DNA of 64,000 nt from Paraburkholderia aromaticivorans (GTDB taxonomy: Bacteria; Pseudomonadota; Gammaproteobacteria; Burkholderiales; Burkholderiaceae). The notes under the pieces were generated by a model, which searched no databases, was not told where the DNA came from, and saw only the letters and a program-made list of their open reading frames with translations. The stretch spans positions 620,001 through 684,000 of the forward strand of contig NZ_CP022990.1 of the NCBI RefSeq assembly GCF_002278075.1, written 5' to 3'. The position numbers were made by a program, and so were the translations under genes. Positions 9,315-18,906 of this stretch are shown here, one piece after another; within the stretch, counting starts at the first letter, position 1; each line of letters begins with the position of its first letter.

Positions 9315-9489
9315 GGGCATTCTCCTTCTTCTGGCGACAGGTCGCTACGCAATACAGCGGGGATGCGCAAGCGACGTGCCACTGTGGCACGTCGCCAAGC
9401 GCTCGCGCCGCAACGCTGTGCACGCGAGGCCATCGTCGTGCAGCCGGCGCGCCCATGTTCCGGCTTGCCGGCCGATATATTCAACAAAC

Positions 9490-10356
9490 CTAAATGATCG
9501 GCGCGCCGCCGGTGACCGCGATCGTCGCGCCGGAGACATAGCTCGCCTCGTCGGACGCGAGCATCACATATGCGGCCGCCAGTTCGGCGGGCTGGCCGGG
9601 ACGCTTCATCGGCACCTGCTCGCCGAACTTTTCGACTTTCTCCGGCGGCATGGTGGACGGAATCAGCGGCGTCCAGATCGGGCCAGGCGCCACGCAGTTC
9701 GCGCGGATGCCTTGTTCCGCCAGCAATTGCGCGAGGCCACCGGTAAAGTTCTGGATCGCGCCCTTGGTGGCCGCATAGGCGATCAAACCCGGATTCGGAT
9801 GATCCGCGTTGATCGACGTGGTGTTGATGATCGCAGCGCCGGGTTTCATATGCTCGACCGCGGCCCGCGTGATCCTGAACATCGCGCCTATGTTGGTATC
9901 GAAGGTCTTGTCCCACTCCTCGTCACTGATCGCATCGAGCGAGGGGTAGCTCATCTGGTAGGCGGCGTTGTTGACCAGCACGTCGAGCCGGCCGAACGCT
10001 TCGATCGCGCGCTCGACGATCGCATTGCAGTGCGCGGGGTTCGTGATGTCGCCGGGCAGCAGGACGGCTTTGCGGCCGGCCTCTTCGATCCAGCGCGCGG
10101 TCTCGCGCGCGTCGTCGTCCTCGTTCAGGTACGAAATGAGCACGTCCGCGCCCTCGCGCGCGAAGGCAATGGCGACCGCGCGGCCGATCCCGCTGTCACC
10201 ACCGGTGACGATCGCCGCTTTGCCCGCGAGACGTCCGGAGCCGCGATAGGATTGCTCGCCGTGGTCGGGTTGCGGTTGCATTTCTGCCGTGCGCCCCGGC
10301 GTGTGATCCTGTTGTTGCTTGGGGAATGGCGGTGTGGGACGTTGCGTGTCGCTCAT
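9490..10356 (-). CDS. SDR family oxidoreductase, general-stress type (288 aa)
   Basis: Classical short-chain dehydrogenase of the YhdF/YghA/Gsp39-like subgroup. It has a long polar N-terminus rich in Pro and Gln (residues 1-40), the Rossmann motif TGGDSGIGRA, NNAAYQ, and the active-site Ser (INTTSI) with YAATK. The ATG at 10356 with a GGAG site is preferred over upstream codons in the same frame. Substrate unknown. Relatives are induced by general stress and often sit in stress gene clusters. Confidence 0.9.
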   Translation of the reverse strand: MSDTQRPTPPFPKQQQDHTPGRTAEMQPQPDHGEQSYRGSGRLAGKAAIVTGGDSGIGRAVAIAFAREGADVLISYLNEDDDARETARWIEEAGRKAVLLPGDITNPAHCNAIVERAIEAFGRLDVLVNNAAYQMSYPSLDAISDEEWDKTFDTNIGAMFRITRAAVEHMKPGAAIINTTSINADHPNPGLIAYAATKGAIQNFTGGLAQLLAEQGIRANCVAPGPIWTPLIPSTMPPEKVEKFGEQVPMKRPGQPAELAAAYVMLASDEASYVSGATIAVTGGAPII

Positions 10357-10588
10357 GACGAATCTCCGGGTGCGATAAACATGACATGCGCGGTGTGCAA
10401 AAGACGCACCGCATGGCAACGTAATCAGCAACCCGTGGACCCGCGTTTTTATCTCAGGCTCGAAAACTTCGTCATGCTGGATAACGAAATTTGAACTGAA
10501 TGCCGGACACCTGTTTTAATCCATCGCCCAGATCCGGATCGGCGGCATGGGGAATTTTTTCAAAGCGTGCGCAGCCTTTACGGCCGAC

Positions 10589-11038
10589 CTACCTCATGGG
10601 GAGCGCCGCCGCCGACTCGAGCACCCGCAAAAGGCGTTCTGGCGTTAGAGGCTTGGCGCAATGCGCATCGAAACCGGCCGCCCTGGCGCGTGCCCGGTCG
10701 TCACGCGAGGCAAACGCGGTGCAAGCCACCAGCAGCATATGGGAAGTCGACGCATGGGCGCGCAGGCGGCGAGCCAGTTCAAGCCCGTCCAGTCCCGGCA
10801 TCTTGATGTCGAGCACCACCGCGAACGGTTGCCATTCGCGCGCCATCTCGCACACTGCAAGCGGGTCCTCGAGCGCGCGGCACTCGAAGCCGTCGGCGGT
10901 CAGTAACATCTGCAGCGCGTCTGCCGCTTCCTCGTAATCGTCCACCACGAGCACACGCCGATGCGAAACCATCGCATACCGGATAGGCCGCCACACTACA
11001 ACGTCGTCGTCATCATCGGTCTGGTCGTCGAACGTCAC
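10589..11038 (-). CDS. single-domain response regulator (149 aa)
   Basis: The protein is a stand-alone receiver domain. Residues 28 onward contain RVLVVDDYEEAADAL, with the phospho-acceptor Asp in VVLDIKMPGLDG, a TAF switch Thr region (ACTAFAS) and the CAKPLTPE lysine. No output domain follows. It probably starts at a GTG (11038) with AGGGAG six bases before it; an internal ATG before SHRRVL is an alternative. Its kinase partner is not adjacent. The receivers of this subtype usually act in phosphorelays with hybrid kinases such as the one at 16449-18779, but that link is only a guess. Confidence 0.85.
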   Translation of the reverse strand: MTFDDQTDDDDDVVVWRPIRYAMVSHRRVLVVDDYEEAADALQMLLTADGFECRALEDPLAVCEMAREWQPFAVVLDIKMPGLDGLELARRLRAHASTSHMLLVACTAFASRDDRARARAAGFDAHCAKPLTPERLLRVLESAAALPMR

Positions 11039-11389
11039 CTTCTTCTCCCTTGGCTTTCCACCGTGCGCCGCCCGCGGGCACCTCGGAACACGCGCGCAAG
11101 ATTCGCTCCCGGCGTGCGGACAAAGTCCATCATGGGCCGGACGAAGGCTTCGGATTGCGCAGCGTGGCGCCCTCAGTGCGCCTTCGCCTACGCTTTACTT
11201 CACAACCATAGCGCACGCCATAATTCACCGCTTCCGGTATTAACGCCTAAAGACAGCACGCGTTTCGTGCAACCAGACGTGAGCGCTTCGATGAAACGCA
11301 TAACGGCTGTGCGTGCGGCACTGGCCGCGCGCACTAGTGCCGCGTATTTGAGGCTGCTTGCGAAGCTTTAGGGATTTTTACTCAGCGGG
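11039..11389. other. intergenic region between response regulator and DNA ligase
   Basis: No gene is supported here. The only structure seen is an 8-bp inverted repeat, GCGGCACT at 11315-11322 and AGTGCCGC at 11336-11343. It has no T-run in either direction, so I do not call it a terminator. The region upstream of 11038 must hold the response-regulator promoter. Confidence 0.6.
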
Positions 11390-13066
11390 TTATCCCGGAC
11401 GATCATCGATGAAGCCCTTCAACATGGCTAACGTATCGGCATCGTCGATATGTTTGTCGGTGCGCCAGCGCAGCATGCGTGGAAACCTCACCGCCACGCC
11501 GGATTTATGCCGCGGGCTCGCCTGAATGCCTTCGAAGCCGATTTCGAACACCAGCGTGGGCGTGACGCTGCGCACCGGCCCGAATTTTTCGATCGTGGTT
11601 TTGCGCACGATGGCATCCACCTGGCGCATTTCTTCATCGGTGAGACCGGAATAAGCCTTCGCGAACGGCACGAGCGTGCGCACGCCATTCGCTTCCTCCC
11701 ATATCGCGAAGGTGAAGTCAGTGTAGAGACTGGCACGGCGGCCGTGACCACGCTGCGCGTATACCAGCACCGCATCCACCGCATAGGGGTCGATCTTCCA
11801 TTTCCACCATGTGCCTGAGGCCTTGGTGCGGCCTACGCCGTACAGCGACTCACGCTCCTTGACCATCAGTCCTTCCACGCCGCGCGCCCGGCTCTGCTCG
11901 CGCAGCGCCGCGAGCGCCTGCCAATCCGGCGCACTCACGAGCGGCGACACGCGCAGCAGATCACGCGCGAGCGTGCCGTCCACGGCGCTTGCCAATGCGT
12001 CCAGTTGCGCTCGCCGCGTGGCGAGCGGCGTCATGCGCAGATCCTTGCCGTGCGCTTCCAGCAGATCGTAGGCAAGCAGCGTGGCCGGCGAATCCACGAG
12101 GATTTTTTTCGTCAGCGTCTTGCGCGCAATACGCGGTTGCAAGCGCGCGAATGGCAATGGCGCGGTTGCACCCGGTTCCCACGCGAGAATTTCGCCATCG
12201 ATCACGAAGCCCTCGGGCAAGGCCTCGGCTAGCGCCGCGACTTCGGGGAACCGCTCGGTGATCAGATCCTCGCCGCGCGACCATAGCCAGAAGCGTCCGC
12301 CGCGTTTGACGAGTTGCGCGCGAATGCCGTCCCATTTCCATTCGATCTGCCATTGCGCGGGATCGCCGAGCGTCCCCGGATCGGTCTGCAACGGATGGGC
12401 CAGGAAGAACGGGTACGGCAAGCCGAGATCGCTGTCATGCTGGAGTTCGGCGGATTGCGCGTCGCCACCCGTCGGTTCGGGTGCGATCAAACGCAGATAG
12501 CGCGCGGCGTCGGGCTGCTGTTTCGAGTCGGTCCAGCCGACCATGCGCTGTGCGATCCGCTTATGATCGACGCCCGCGACTTCCGCCAGCGCCCTCACCA
12601 CCAGTTGACGCGCAACGCCCACCCGAAAGCCGCCGCCTATCAATTTCGTCAGCAGAAAGCGGCCGCCCCAATCGAGTTCGTCCCAATAGCTGAGCAAACG
12701 CGTGCGCAACTCTTCCGGCGACGCGCCGCGCAAGGTCAGGACGCGGTGCTCGATCCATTGCGTGAGACCGAGTTCGGAATTGCGTTGCGCGGGCGGCAGG
12801 ATATGGGCAATCGTCTCGGCGAGATCGCCCACTGCGTGATACGACTCCTCGAATAACCAGGCCGGCAAACCGGCCCGCTCGCGGGCGATCTCGCTTAGCA
12901 AACGCGTCGGCACCGACTGGCGCGGCTTGCCGCCCGCCAGAAAATACGACGCCCACGCCGCGTCCTCCGGCCCGGCCACGGCGAAATAGCTGGTGAGCGC
13001 GTCGAGTTTGTCGTGCGTGGAGGTGGTCGCGTCGAGCGCGGTGTATAGGGCGGCGAAGCGTTTCAT
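11390..13066 (-). CDS. ATP-dependent DNA ligase, exonuclease-associated type (558 aa)
   Basis: Seals nicks using ATP. The nucleotidyl-transferase domain has motif I EWKWDGIRAQ (adenylated Lys), motif III FVIDGEIL, motif IV EGLMVKE and motif V WWKWK, followed by an OB-fold ending near the C-terminus. The N-terminal alpha-helical DNA-binding domain covers about residues 1-200. This architecture matches the bacterial ligases that always occur beside an MBL-fold ligase-associated exonuclease, as here: its start codon overlaps the stop of the exonuclease gene (ATGA at 13063-13066). Such pairs are proposed to act in DNA repair, distinct from LigA and from LigD-Ku. Confidence 0.93.
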   Translation of the reverse strand: MKRFAALYTALDATTSTHDKLDALTSYFAVAGPEDAAWASYFLAGGKPRQSVPTRLLSEIARERAGLPAWLFEESYHAVGDLAETIAHILPPAQRNSELGLTQWIEHRVLTLRGASPEELRTRLLSYWDELDWGGRFLLTKLIGGGFRVGVARQLVVRALAEVAGVDHKRIAQRMVGWTDSKQQPDAARYLRLIAPEPTGGDAQSAELQHDSDLGLPYPFFLAHPLQTDPGTLGDPAQWQIEWKWDGIRAQLVKRGGRFWLWSRGEDLITERFPEVAALAEALPEGFVIDGEILAWEPGATAPLPFARLQPRIARKTLTKKILVDSPATLLAYDLLEAHGKDLRMTPLATRRAQLDALASAVDGTLARDLLRVSPLVSAPDWQALAALREQSRARGVEGLMVKERESLYGVGRTKASGTWWKWKIDPYAVDAVLVYAQRGHGRRASLYTDFTFAIWEEANGVRTLVPFAKAYSGLTDEEMRQVDAIVRKTTIEKFGPVRSVTPTLVFEIGFEGIQASPRHKSGVAVRFPRMLRWRTDKHIDDADTLAMLKGFIDDRPG

Positions 13067-14241
13067 GCGCGGCTCGCCGGGCTAGTCGGATTGGCCGGGT
13101 CGGCCGGGTCGGCGAAGGCGGCGTCGCGATCCGCGGGCCCGTCGAGGTCGCCCGTCTGATTGAACGCGAGCGGCACGCTACCCGTCACGGCCGCTTCATC
13201 CGCACCCGCGGCATCCGCTTCGACGGTATCGTCGCCGTATTGCGTTTCAAACGCGCCCGCTTCGAGTCCCTGCTCGCGCAACCAGCGTACCATCGGCTCG
13301 ACCGAGCCATGCGTCACGATCACGCGTTCGGCGCCCGTCGCCTGAATGGCGGTTTGCAAACCGGGCCAATCCGCGTGGTCCGACAGCACGAAGCCACGGT
13401 CGACACCTCGTCTGCGACGCGTGCCGCGCAACCGCATCCAACCTGACGCGAACGCGTCGCTGTAGTCGCCGAAGCGCTTGAGCCAGGCACTCCCCTGCGC
13501 GGACGGCGGCGCCACGATCAACGCCTGCCGGAACACCGCCTTGTCCTTGACCGGTATCTCAGCGACGGGTCGCACCGGCGGCAAGCGCACGCCGGCCTCC
13601 CGATACGCGCGATTGAGCGGCTCCACGGCACCGTGACAGAAGATCGGACCAATGCCCGCATCGACGCTCGCCAGCACGCGCTGCGCCTTGCCGAACGAAT
13701 AGCAGAACAGCACCGAAGCGCGTCCTTGCGCCGCGTTATGACGCCACCACGAATCGACGCCGTCGAACACGGTTCGCGGCGCGTCCCATCGATAGATCGG
13801 CAGCCCGAAGGTCGACTCGGTAATGAAGGTATCGCAGCGCACCGGCTCGAAAGGGTCGCAAGTCGGGTCGGGATCGAGCTTGTAGTCGCCCGACGCAACC
13901 CATACGCGCCCCTGGTGTTCGATCCGCACTTGCGCCGAACCCAGCACGTGCCCCGCGGGATGCAGCGACACGGTCGTGCCGTTCAGATCGAGCCGCTCGC
14001 CATACGCGAGGGTTTGCAGCGAAATGCCTGGCAGACGCGACAGCAGCACGTTCGCTCCCGCTCGCGACGCGAGATAGTGCCGATGCCCGAAGCGGGCATG
14101 ATCGGAATGCGCATGGGTAATCACAGCCCGTTCGACGGGTCGCCACGGATCGATATAGAAGTCGCCGGGCGGGCAATACAGTCCCTCGGGCCGTGCAACC
14201 ACCAGGTCCACGAGATCCGCGTGGTCAGAGGCTATATTCAA
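13063..14241 (-). CDS. ligase-associated DNA exonuclease, MBL fold (392 aa)
   Basis: Metallo-beta-lactamase/beta-CASP nuclease of the ligase-associated family. The metal-binding motif ITHAHSDHARFG, the HPAGHVLGSAQV loop, ASGDYK and the beta-CASP SDHAD motif are all present, with KAQRVL as in the family. The C-terminal 60 residues are low-complexity Ala/Asp/Pro-rich. The frame is open far upstream, but that part is antisense to the YihY gene. The best start is a TTG at 14241, preceded by AGGAC and followed by NIASDHADLVDLVV. A GTG a few codons later is possible. Promoter shared divergently with the gene at 14440. Confidence 0.88.
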   Translation of the reverse strand: MNIASDHADLVDLVVARPEGLYCPPGDFYIDPWRPVERAVITHAHSDHARFGHRHYLASRAGANVLLSRLPGISLQTLAYGERLDLNGTTVSLHPAGHVLGSAQVRIEHQGRVWVASGDYKLDPDPTCDPFEPVRCDTFITESTFGLPIYRWDAPRTVFDGVDSWWRHNAAQGRASVLFCYSFGKAQRVLASVDAGIGPIFCHGAVEPLNRAYREAGVRLPPVRPVAEIPVKDKAVFRQALIVAPPSAQGSAWLKRFGDYSDAFASGWMRLRGTRRRRGVDRGFVLSDHADWPGLQTAIQATGAERVIVTHGSVEPMVRWLREQGLEAGAFETQYGDDTVEADAAGADEAAVTGSVPLAFNQTGDLDGPADRDAAFADPADPANPTSPASRA

Positions 14242-14439
14242 GTGGAGGTCCTGAAAGCAGGTTGATGCAACGTCGACACAGCCGCGAAGCAAGCTGCATT
14301 CCCGGCGCACTTTGCCCGCGCCGCCGACGCCGGTACAACAGCGGCAACCAGTATGGCCGCATACTTGCTTAAGTGACAAGGCAAGCGCGTTGACACGGCC
14401 TGCATTCCCGCAGTCCCGCAACGCGCGCGGTGAGATCCC

Positions 14440-15342
14440 ATGCAAACCATCATCGACGATCACGCGTTGTTCGTGGCGAAACATCCCGGCGCGTTCCTGC
14501 TGCAAACCTTGAAGGCTTTCCGCGCGAACCAGGGCTTGCTGCTCGCGGGCGCGGTCGCGTATTACGCGTTGCTGTCGATCGTGCCGCTGATGATCCTGAT
14601 CGTGATCGTGCTGTCGCGCGTCGTGCCGCAACATGTGTTGCTGGCGGCGCTCGCGCATCTGTTGCAATGGCTGGTGCCGGGCCAGTCGAATGCGCTGGTG
14701 CGCGAGCTGGCCAATTTTCTCGCGCATCGCGCGGTGATCGGCTGGGTCCTGCTGCTCACCATGATCTTCTTCAGCTCGCTCGCCTTCACCGTGCTGGAGA
14801 ACGCGATGTCGCTGATCTTCGTTCACCGCGTGGTGGTGCGTCGGCGGCACTTCCTGTTGTCGGCCATGCTGCCGTATTGCTACATTCTCTTTCTCGGCGC
14901 CGGCTTGCTGATCGTCACCTTCGTGTCGAGCGGTCTCGAGGCGATCGGCGCCGAGGGCATCGAGCTGTTCGGCCTGCATGTTTCGCTGCAAGGACTCTCA
15001 CGTGTCGTGCTGTATCTGCTCGGCCTCGCGGGCGAAATTTTCGTGCTCACTTCGATCTATATGGTGATGCCGGTCGGGCGCCCTTCGCTCAAACATGCGC
15101 TGTTCGGCGGGGTAGTCGCCGCCGTGCTGTGGGAAATCACCCGGCACGTGCTGGTCTGGTATTTCGCGACCCTTTCGCAAGTCAGCGTGGTGTACGGGTC
15201 GCTGACCATGGCGATCGTGATCCTGTTCAGTCTGGAATGGCTCGCCACCCTGCTGCTATTCGGCGCTCAGGTGATTTCGCAATACGAACGATTCGGCATC
15301 GAGCCACTCGAGGCGCCGCAGCCGAAGATCGAGACCGGTTGA
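14440..15342 (+). CDS. YihY/virulence factor BrkB family membrane protein (300 aa)
   Basis: Polytopic inner-membrane protein with about six transmembrane helices. Family blocks are GAVAYYALLSIVPLMILIVI near residue 37, FFSSLAFTVLENAM, and the C-terminal VVYGSLTMAIVILFSLEWLA. The family was once called tRNA-processing RNase BN by mistake. Its real function is unknown; BrkB is linked to serum resistance in Bordetella. Start ATG 14440. The C-terminus is short and soluble. Confidence 0.9.
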   Translation: MQTIIDDHALFVAKHPGAFLLQTLKAFRANQGLLLAGAVAYYALLSIVPLMILIVIVLSRVVPQHVLLAALAHLLQWLVPGQSNALVRELANFLAHRAVIGWVLLLTMIFFSSLAFTVLENAMSLIFVHRVVVRRRHFLLSAMLPYCYILFLGAGLLIVTFVSSGLEAIGAEGIELFGLHVSLQGLSRVVLYLLGLAGEIFVLTSIYMVMPVGRPSLKHALFGGVVAAVLWEITRHVLVWYFATLSQVSVVYGSLTMAIVILFSLEWLATLLLFGAQVISQYERFGIEPLEAPQPKIETG

Positions 15343-15640
15343 TGCAACCCGGAACGGAAATCCAGCCGCGTTCCGACTGTCAGCCAACCTTCGCCGCGCC
15401 GAGGGTTCATGCGGATTGCATCGCACATGGCGGCCGCTCACGGATCACCCCCGTTCGGAACCAAACCCCGGTCGCCGCGTCAGACGCACAACCTCTCGCT
15501 CCGCGTCACCCGCGGCCCCCGTGCAGAGACACAGGCACACGGCCTCGCGGCAAGACTGCGGTAACATTCTGCTGAATACCGGCTCAAGCGCGCGCCTCGC
15601 TCAATCGCCGCTTCCATCCGGCAGGCTTCAGGAACAGACC

Positions 15641-16444
15641 ATGAGCATCACCCAGCGCAACAACCTACAGATTTCCGGCAGCGGCAAACGGACCATGGTG
15701 CTCGCGCACGGCTTCGGTTGCGATCAGACCATGTGGCGCTACCTCGCGCCGTCGTTTCATGGCGACTACCGGACCGTGCTGTTCGACCATGTCGGCAGCG
15801 GCTCGTCGGACCTGGCCGCTTACGACGTCGACAAATACAACTCGCTCCAGGGTTACGCCATCGATCTGATCGAGATCATCCGCGAAGTCGCCGAGGGCCC
15901 GGTCGTGTTCGTCGGCCACTCCGTGAGCGCGATGATCGGCCTGATCGCGAGCCTCGATGCACCGGAACTCTTCCGCGCGCATATCATGGTCGGCCCGTCG
16001 CCGTGTTATGTGAATGACGGCGACTACATAGGCGGCTTCTCTCGCGAAGATGTCGAAGACCTGCTGCGCACGCTGGAGAGCAACTACCTCGGCTGGTCGA
16101 GCACGATGGCGCCGGCCATCATGGGTGCGCCGGAGCAGCCGGAACTCGGCGCCGAGCTGACCAACAGCTTTTGCCGCACGGATCCCGACATCGCACGGCA
16201 ATTCGCGCGCGTCACGTTTCTTTCCGATCATCGCGAGATCCTGCCACGCACCGTCACGCCCACGCTGATCCTGCAATGTAGCGACGACATCATCGCGCCG
16301 CGCGCGGTCGGCGAATACATGCACCGCATGATGCCCGGCAGCACCTTGCATCTCATCGAAAACGTCGGCCACTGTCCGCACCTGAGTTCGCCCGGCGCGA
16401 GCGCGGCGGCCATGAACGAATTTCTCGGGCCGATGCGCCTGTAA
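15641..16444 (+). CDS. RsbQ-like alpha/beta hydrolase (267 aa)
   Basis: Small alpha/beta hydrolase of the RsbQ/D14/KAI2 family. The family N-terminus is seen (NNLQISGSGKRTMVLAHGFG). The catalytic triad reads Ser94 (GHSVS), Asp215 or Asp216 (QCSDD) and His244 (GHCPH), with spacing close to Bacillus RsbQ. The start at 15641 has AGGAA seven bases before it. In Bacillus RsbQ produces or delivers a hydrophobic signal sensed by the PAS domain of RsbP. Here the gene ends four bases before a PAS hybrid histidine kinase, so the same logic probably feeds a phosphorelay. Its own substrate is unknown. Confidence 0.9.
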   Translation: MSITQRNNLQISGSGKRTMVLAHGFGCDQTMWRYLAPSFHGDYRTVLFDHVGSGSSDLAAYDVDKYNSLQGYAIDLIEIIREVAEGPVVFVGHSVSAMIGLIASLDAPELFRAHIMVGPSPCYVNDGDYIGGFSREDVEDLLRTLESNYLGWSSTMAPAIMGAPEQPELGAELTNSFCRTDPDIARQFARVTFLSDHREILPRTVTPTLILQCSDDIIAPRAVGEYMHRMMPGSTLHLIENVGHCPHLSSPGASAAAMNEFLGPMRL

Positions 16445-16448
16445 CGCA

Positions 16449-18779
16449 ATGCAAAGCACGCACTACCCGCTGCCCTCCGCCGATACGTTGTTCGAGCACG
16501 CCGCCTGCGGCCTGCTCGTCACGGATGTGAACGGCCGCATTCTGCGCGTGAACGCGACGTTCTGCGGCTGGCTCGGCTATGAAGCAACGGAGCTTGCCGG
16601 AGCGAGGCAAATCCAGGATCTGCTGAGCGCCGGCGGCAAGGTGTTCTATCAAACGCACTGGGCGCCGCTGCTGCAAATGCAGGGTTCGGTCGCTGAGGTC
16701 AAGCTGAACGTGATGCATCGCGACGGCCACATGCTGCCGATGCTGCTCAACGCGGTGCGCCGCCGTCATGGCGAGCTGACCTACCTCGAATTGGCGGTGC
16801 TGGTCGTCGCCGATCGCCATAAGTACGAGCAGGAGTTGCTGCTCGCGCGCCGCAATGCCGAAGCGTCCGTCGCCGCGCATCAGCTCGCGCAAAAAGAGTT
16901 GCAGGAAAGCCGCGATGTACTGAGTCTCGCCATGCGCGGCGCGCGCATGGGCGCGTGGTCGCATGAGCCGAAGTCCGGCAAGTTCTGGTGGAGCCGCGAA
17001 CTGGAAGCGCTCGCGGGTTACGCCGAAGGACGCTTTGCCAACACGCCCGGCGGCTTTTTCGAACTGATTCATCCGGGCGACCTGATCGCGCTGAACGAGG
17101 CCGTGGATCATGCGGTGGAAACCGGCGACGATTACGTCGCCGAGTTCCGCTTTCTGCATGCGAGCGGCGACTGGTGCTGGATGGAAGGCCGCGGCCGCGC
17201 CGCCTACGACCGCCACGGCGAGCCGCTGATGATCTACGGCCTCGGCATCGACATTACCGAGCGCAAGGAAGCACAGACCGTGCTGCTGCGCCAGGCCGCG
17301 ATCTTCGAGCACCTGAGCGACGCGATCGTGATCACCGATCTGCGCGGCAATATCACCGACTTCAACGTGGGCGGCGAACGCATGCTCGGTTATCGCATGC
17401 GCGAGATTCTCGGCAAGCCCGTCGCGATTTTCCTCGCGCCGGAAGATGCGCTGAAGATCCGCCGGGAAGCGCTGGCGGCGCTGGCCGCCGACGGCACGTG
17501 GCGCGGCGAGTTGCCTTTCGTGCGGCGCGACGGTTCGCGCGGCGTCTGCGAGACCGTCGTCAAACCGCTCGCGAACGCGCGTGGCGACATCTACGGCGCG
17601 GTCAGCATCAATCGCGACATTACCGAGCGCCGGCGTGCCGAACAGCAACTCACGCGGCTCAATCTCGAACTCTCCAAGGCCGACCGCCGCAAGGATGAAT
17701 TCCTCGCCACGCTCGCACATGAGCTGCGCAATCCGCTCGCGCCCATGCGCAACGTGCTGGAGATCTTGCGCCTGAAGGAGTTCGCCGATCCGCAACTGAA
17801 CTGGTCGCGCGACGTGTTCGACCGGCAACTGCAACACATGACGCACCTGGTCGACGATCTGCTCGAAGTCTCGCGCATCACCCAGGGCAAGCTCGAGTTG
17901 CGCAAGCAACGGCTCGAACTGGCGCGCTCGATGCAATCGGCCATGGAAGCGGCGCGGCCGACCGTGCAGGCCTCGTCGCATCATCTGAGCGTCACGCTGC
18001 CGCGCGAGCCGCTCTATCTGATCGCCGACCCCACGCGCCTGTCGCAGATGATCCTGAATCTGCTGAACAATGCGGCCAAGTACACGCCGCCGGGCGGCAC
18101 CATCTCGCTCGCGGCCGAGCGCGAAGGCGACGAAGCGGTGATCGTCGTGCGCGATTCCGGTATCGGCATTCCGCACGAGCATCTGGACAGCGTGTTCGAA
18201 ATGTTCTCGCAACTCGCGCCGGCGCTGGACCGCTCGCAGGGCGGCCTCGGCATCGGTCTCGCGCTGGTGCGCGGCCTCGCGGAACTGCATGGCGGCACGG
18301 TCGCGGCCTTCAGCGAAGGCCCCGGCAAAGGCAGCGAATTCGTGATCCGGCTGCCGGTGACGACCCTCGCCACGCAGCCTTCCGACAGCGCGCCGCCGGA
18401 AGCGCCGAACGCGGCCGGCCTGCGCGTGCTGGTCGTCGACGACAACGCCGACGCCGCCGAGAGTCTCGCGATGGTGCTCGAACTCGAGGGCCACGAAGTG
18501 CGCACGGCCGGTGACGGCATTGCCGGTCTCGAACTGATCGACGCGTTTGCGCCGCAGGCGGTGATTCTCGATATCGGCCTGCCGCGTCTGAACGGCTACG
18601 AAGTCGCGCGGCGGATTCGCCGCGATCATCACGACGCCGGCATTCTGCTGATCGCCGTCACCGGCTGGGGTCAGCAGCAGGACAAGCAAACCGCCGTGGA
18701 AGCCGGCTTCGACCACCACTTCACGAAACCGGTCGATCCGCGGGAACTGCAACGGGTGTTGAGCCGGCAGCGGGTTTGA
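16449..18779 (+). CDS. PAS-domain hybrid sensor histidine kinase/response regulator (776 aa)
   Basis: Order of domains: PAS 1 (about 9-115, with FYQTHWAPLLQMQGSV, a block I associate with RsbP/RsbU-type PAS proteins), a coiled-coil linker (about 120-160), PAS 2 with PAC (about 165-280, ending DITERKEAQ), PAS 3 with PAC (about 285-400, ending RDITERRRAE), HisKA with phospho-His424 in LAHELRNP, HATPase (NAAKYTPPGG, GIGIGLALVRGL) and a receiver with Asp708 (VILDIGLPRLNGYE). No transmembrane helix is seen, so it is cytoplasmic. No output domain is present; a downstream phosphotransfer or regulator is needed. Cotranscribed with the RsbQ-like gene. Confidence 0.93.
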   Translation: MQSTHYPLPSADTLFEHAACGLLVTDVNGRILRVNATFCGWLGYEATELAGARQIQDLLSAGGKVFYQTHWAPLLQMQGSVAEVKLNVMHRDGHMLPMLLNAVRRRHGELTYLELAVLVVADRHKYEQELLLARRNAEASVAAHQLAQKELQESRDVLSLAMRGARMGAWSHEPKSGKFWWSRELEALAGYAEGRFANTPGGFFELIHPGDLIALNEAVDHAVETGDDYVAEFRFLHASGDWCWMEGRGRAAYDRHGEPLMIYGLGIDITERKEAQTVLLRQAAIFEHLSDAIVITDLRGNITDFNVGGERMLGYRMREILGKPVAIFLAPEDALKIRREALAALAADGTWRGELPFVRRDGSRGVCETVVKPLANARGDIYGAVSINRDITERRRAEQQLTRLNLELSKADRRKDEFLATLAHELRNPLAPMRNVLEILRLKEFADPQLNWSRDVFDRQLQHMTHLVDDLLEVSRITQGKLELRKQRLELARSMQSAMEAARPTVQASSHHLSVTLPREPLYLIADPTRLSQMILNLLNNAAKYTPPGGTISLAAEREGDEAVIVVRDSGIGIPHEHLDSVFEMFSQLAPALDRSQGGLGIGLALVRGLAELHGGTVAAFSEGPGKGSEFVIRLPVTTLATQPSDSAPPEAPNAAGLRVLVVDDNADAAESLAMVLELEGHEVRTAGDGIAGLELIDAFAPQAVILDIGLPRLNGYEVARRIRRDHHDAGILLIAVTGWGQQQDKQTAVEAGFDHHFTKPVDPRELQRVLSRQRV

Positions 18780-18906
18780 GCGGCGGGCGCGGCTTGTTAA
18801 ACTGACGCGATTTCCGCCACCCGCCCCGTTATGCTCAGCCACGCCTTTTCCACCTTTGCCGCCGCCCCCTTTGGCGCCGGCTCGCCGCAAACCGGCACGC
18901 TGCCCC

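Noticed and set aside
11315..11343. 8-bp inverted repeat in the gap before the DNA ligase end
   Set aside because: No T-run on either strand and a 13-base loop; could be chance in GC-rich DNA.
14242..14991. N-terminal extension of the exonuclease frame up to 14991
   Set aside because: Antisense to the YihY gene and lacks metallo-beta-lactamase character; the conserved protein begins near 14241.
15350..15375. CGGAACG/CGTTCCG inverted repeat after the YihY gene
   Set aside because: 7-bp stem with a 12-base loop and no T-run; too weak to call a terminator.
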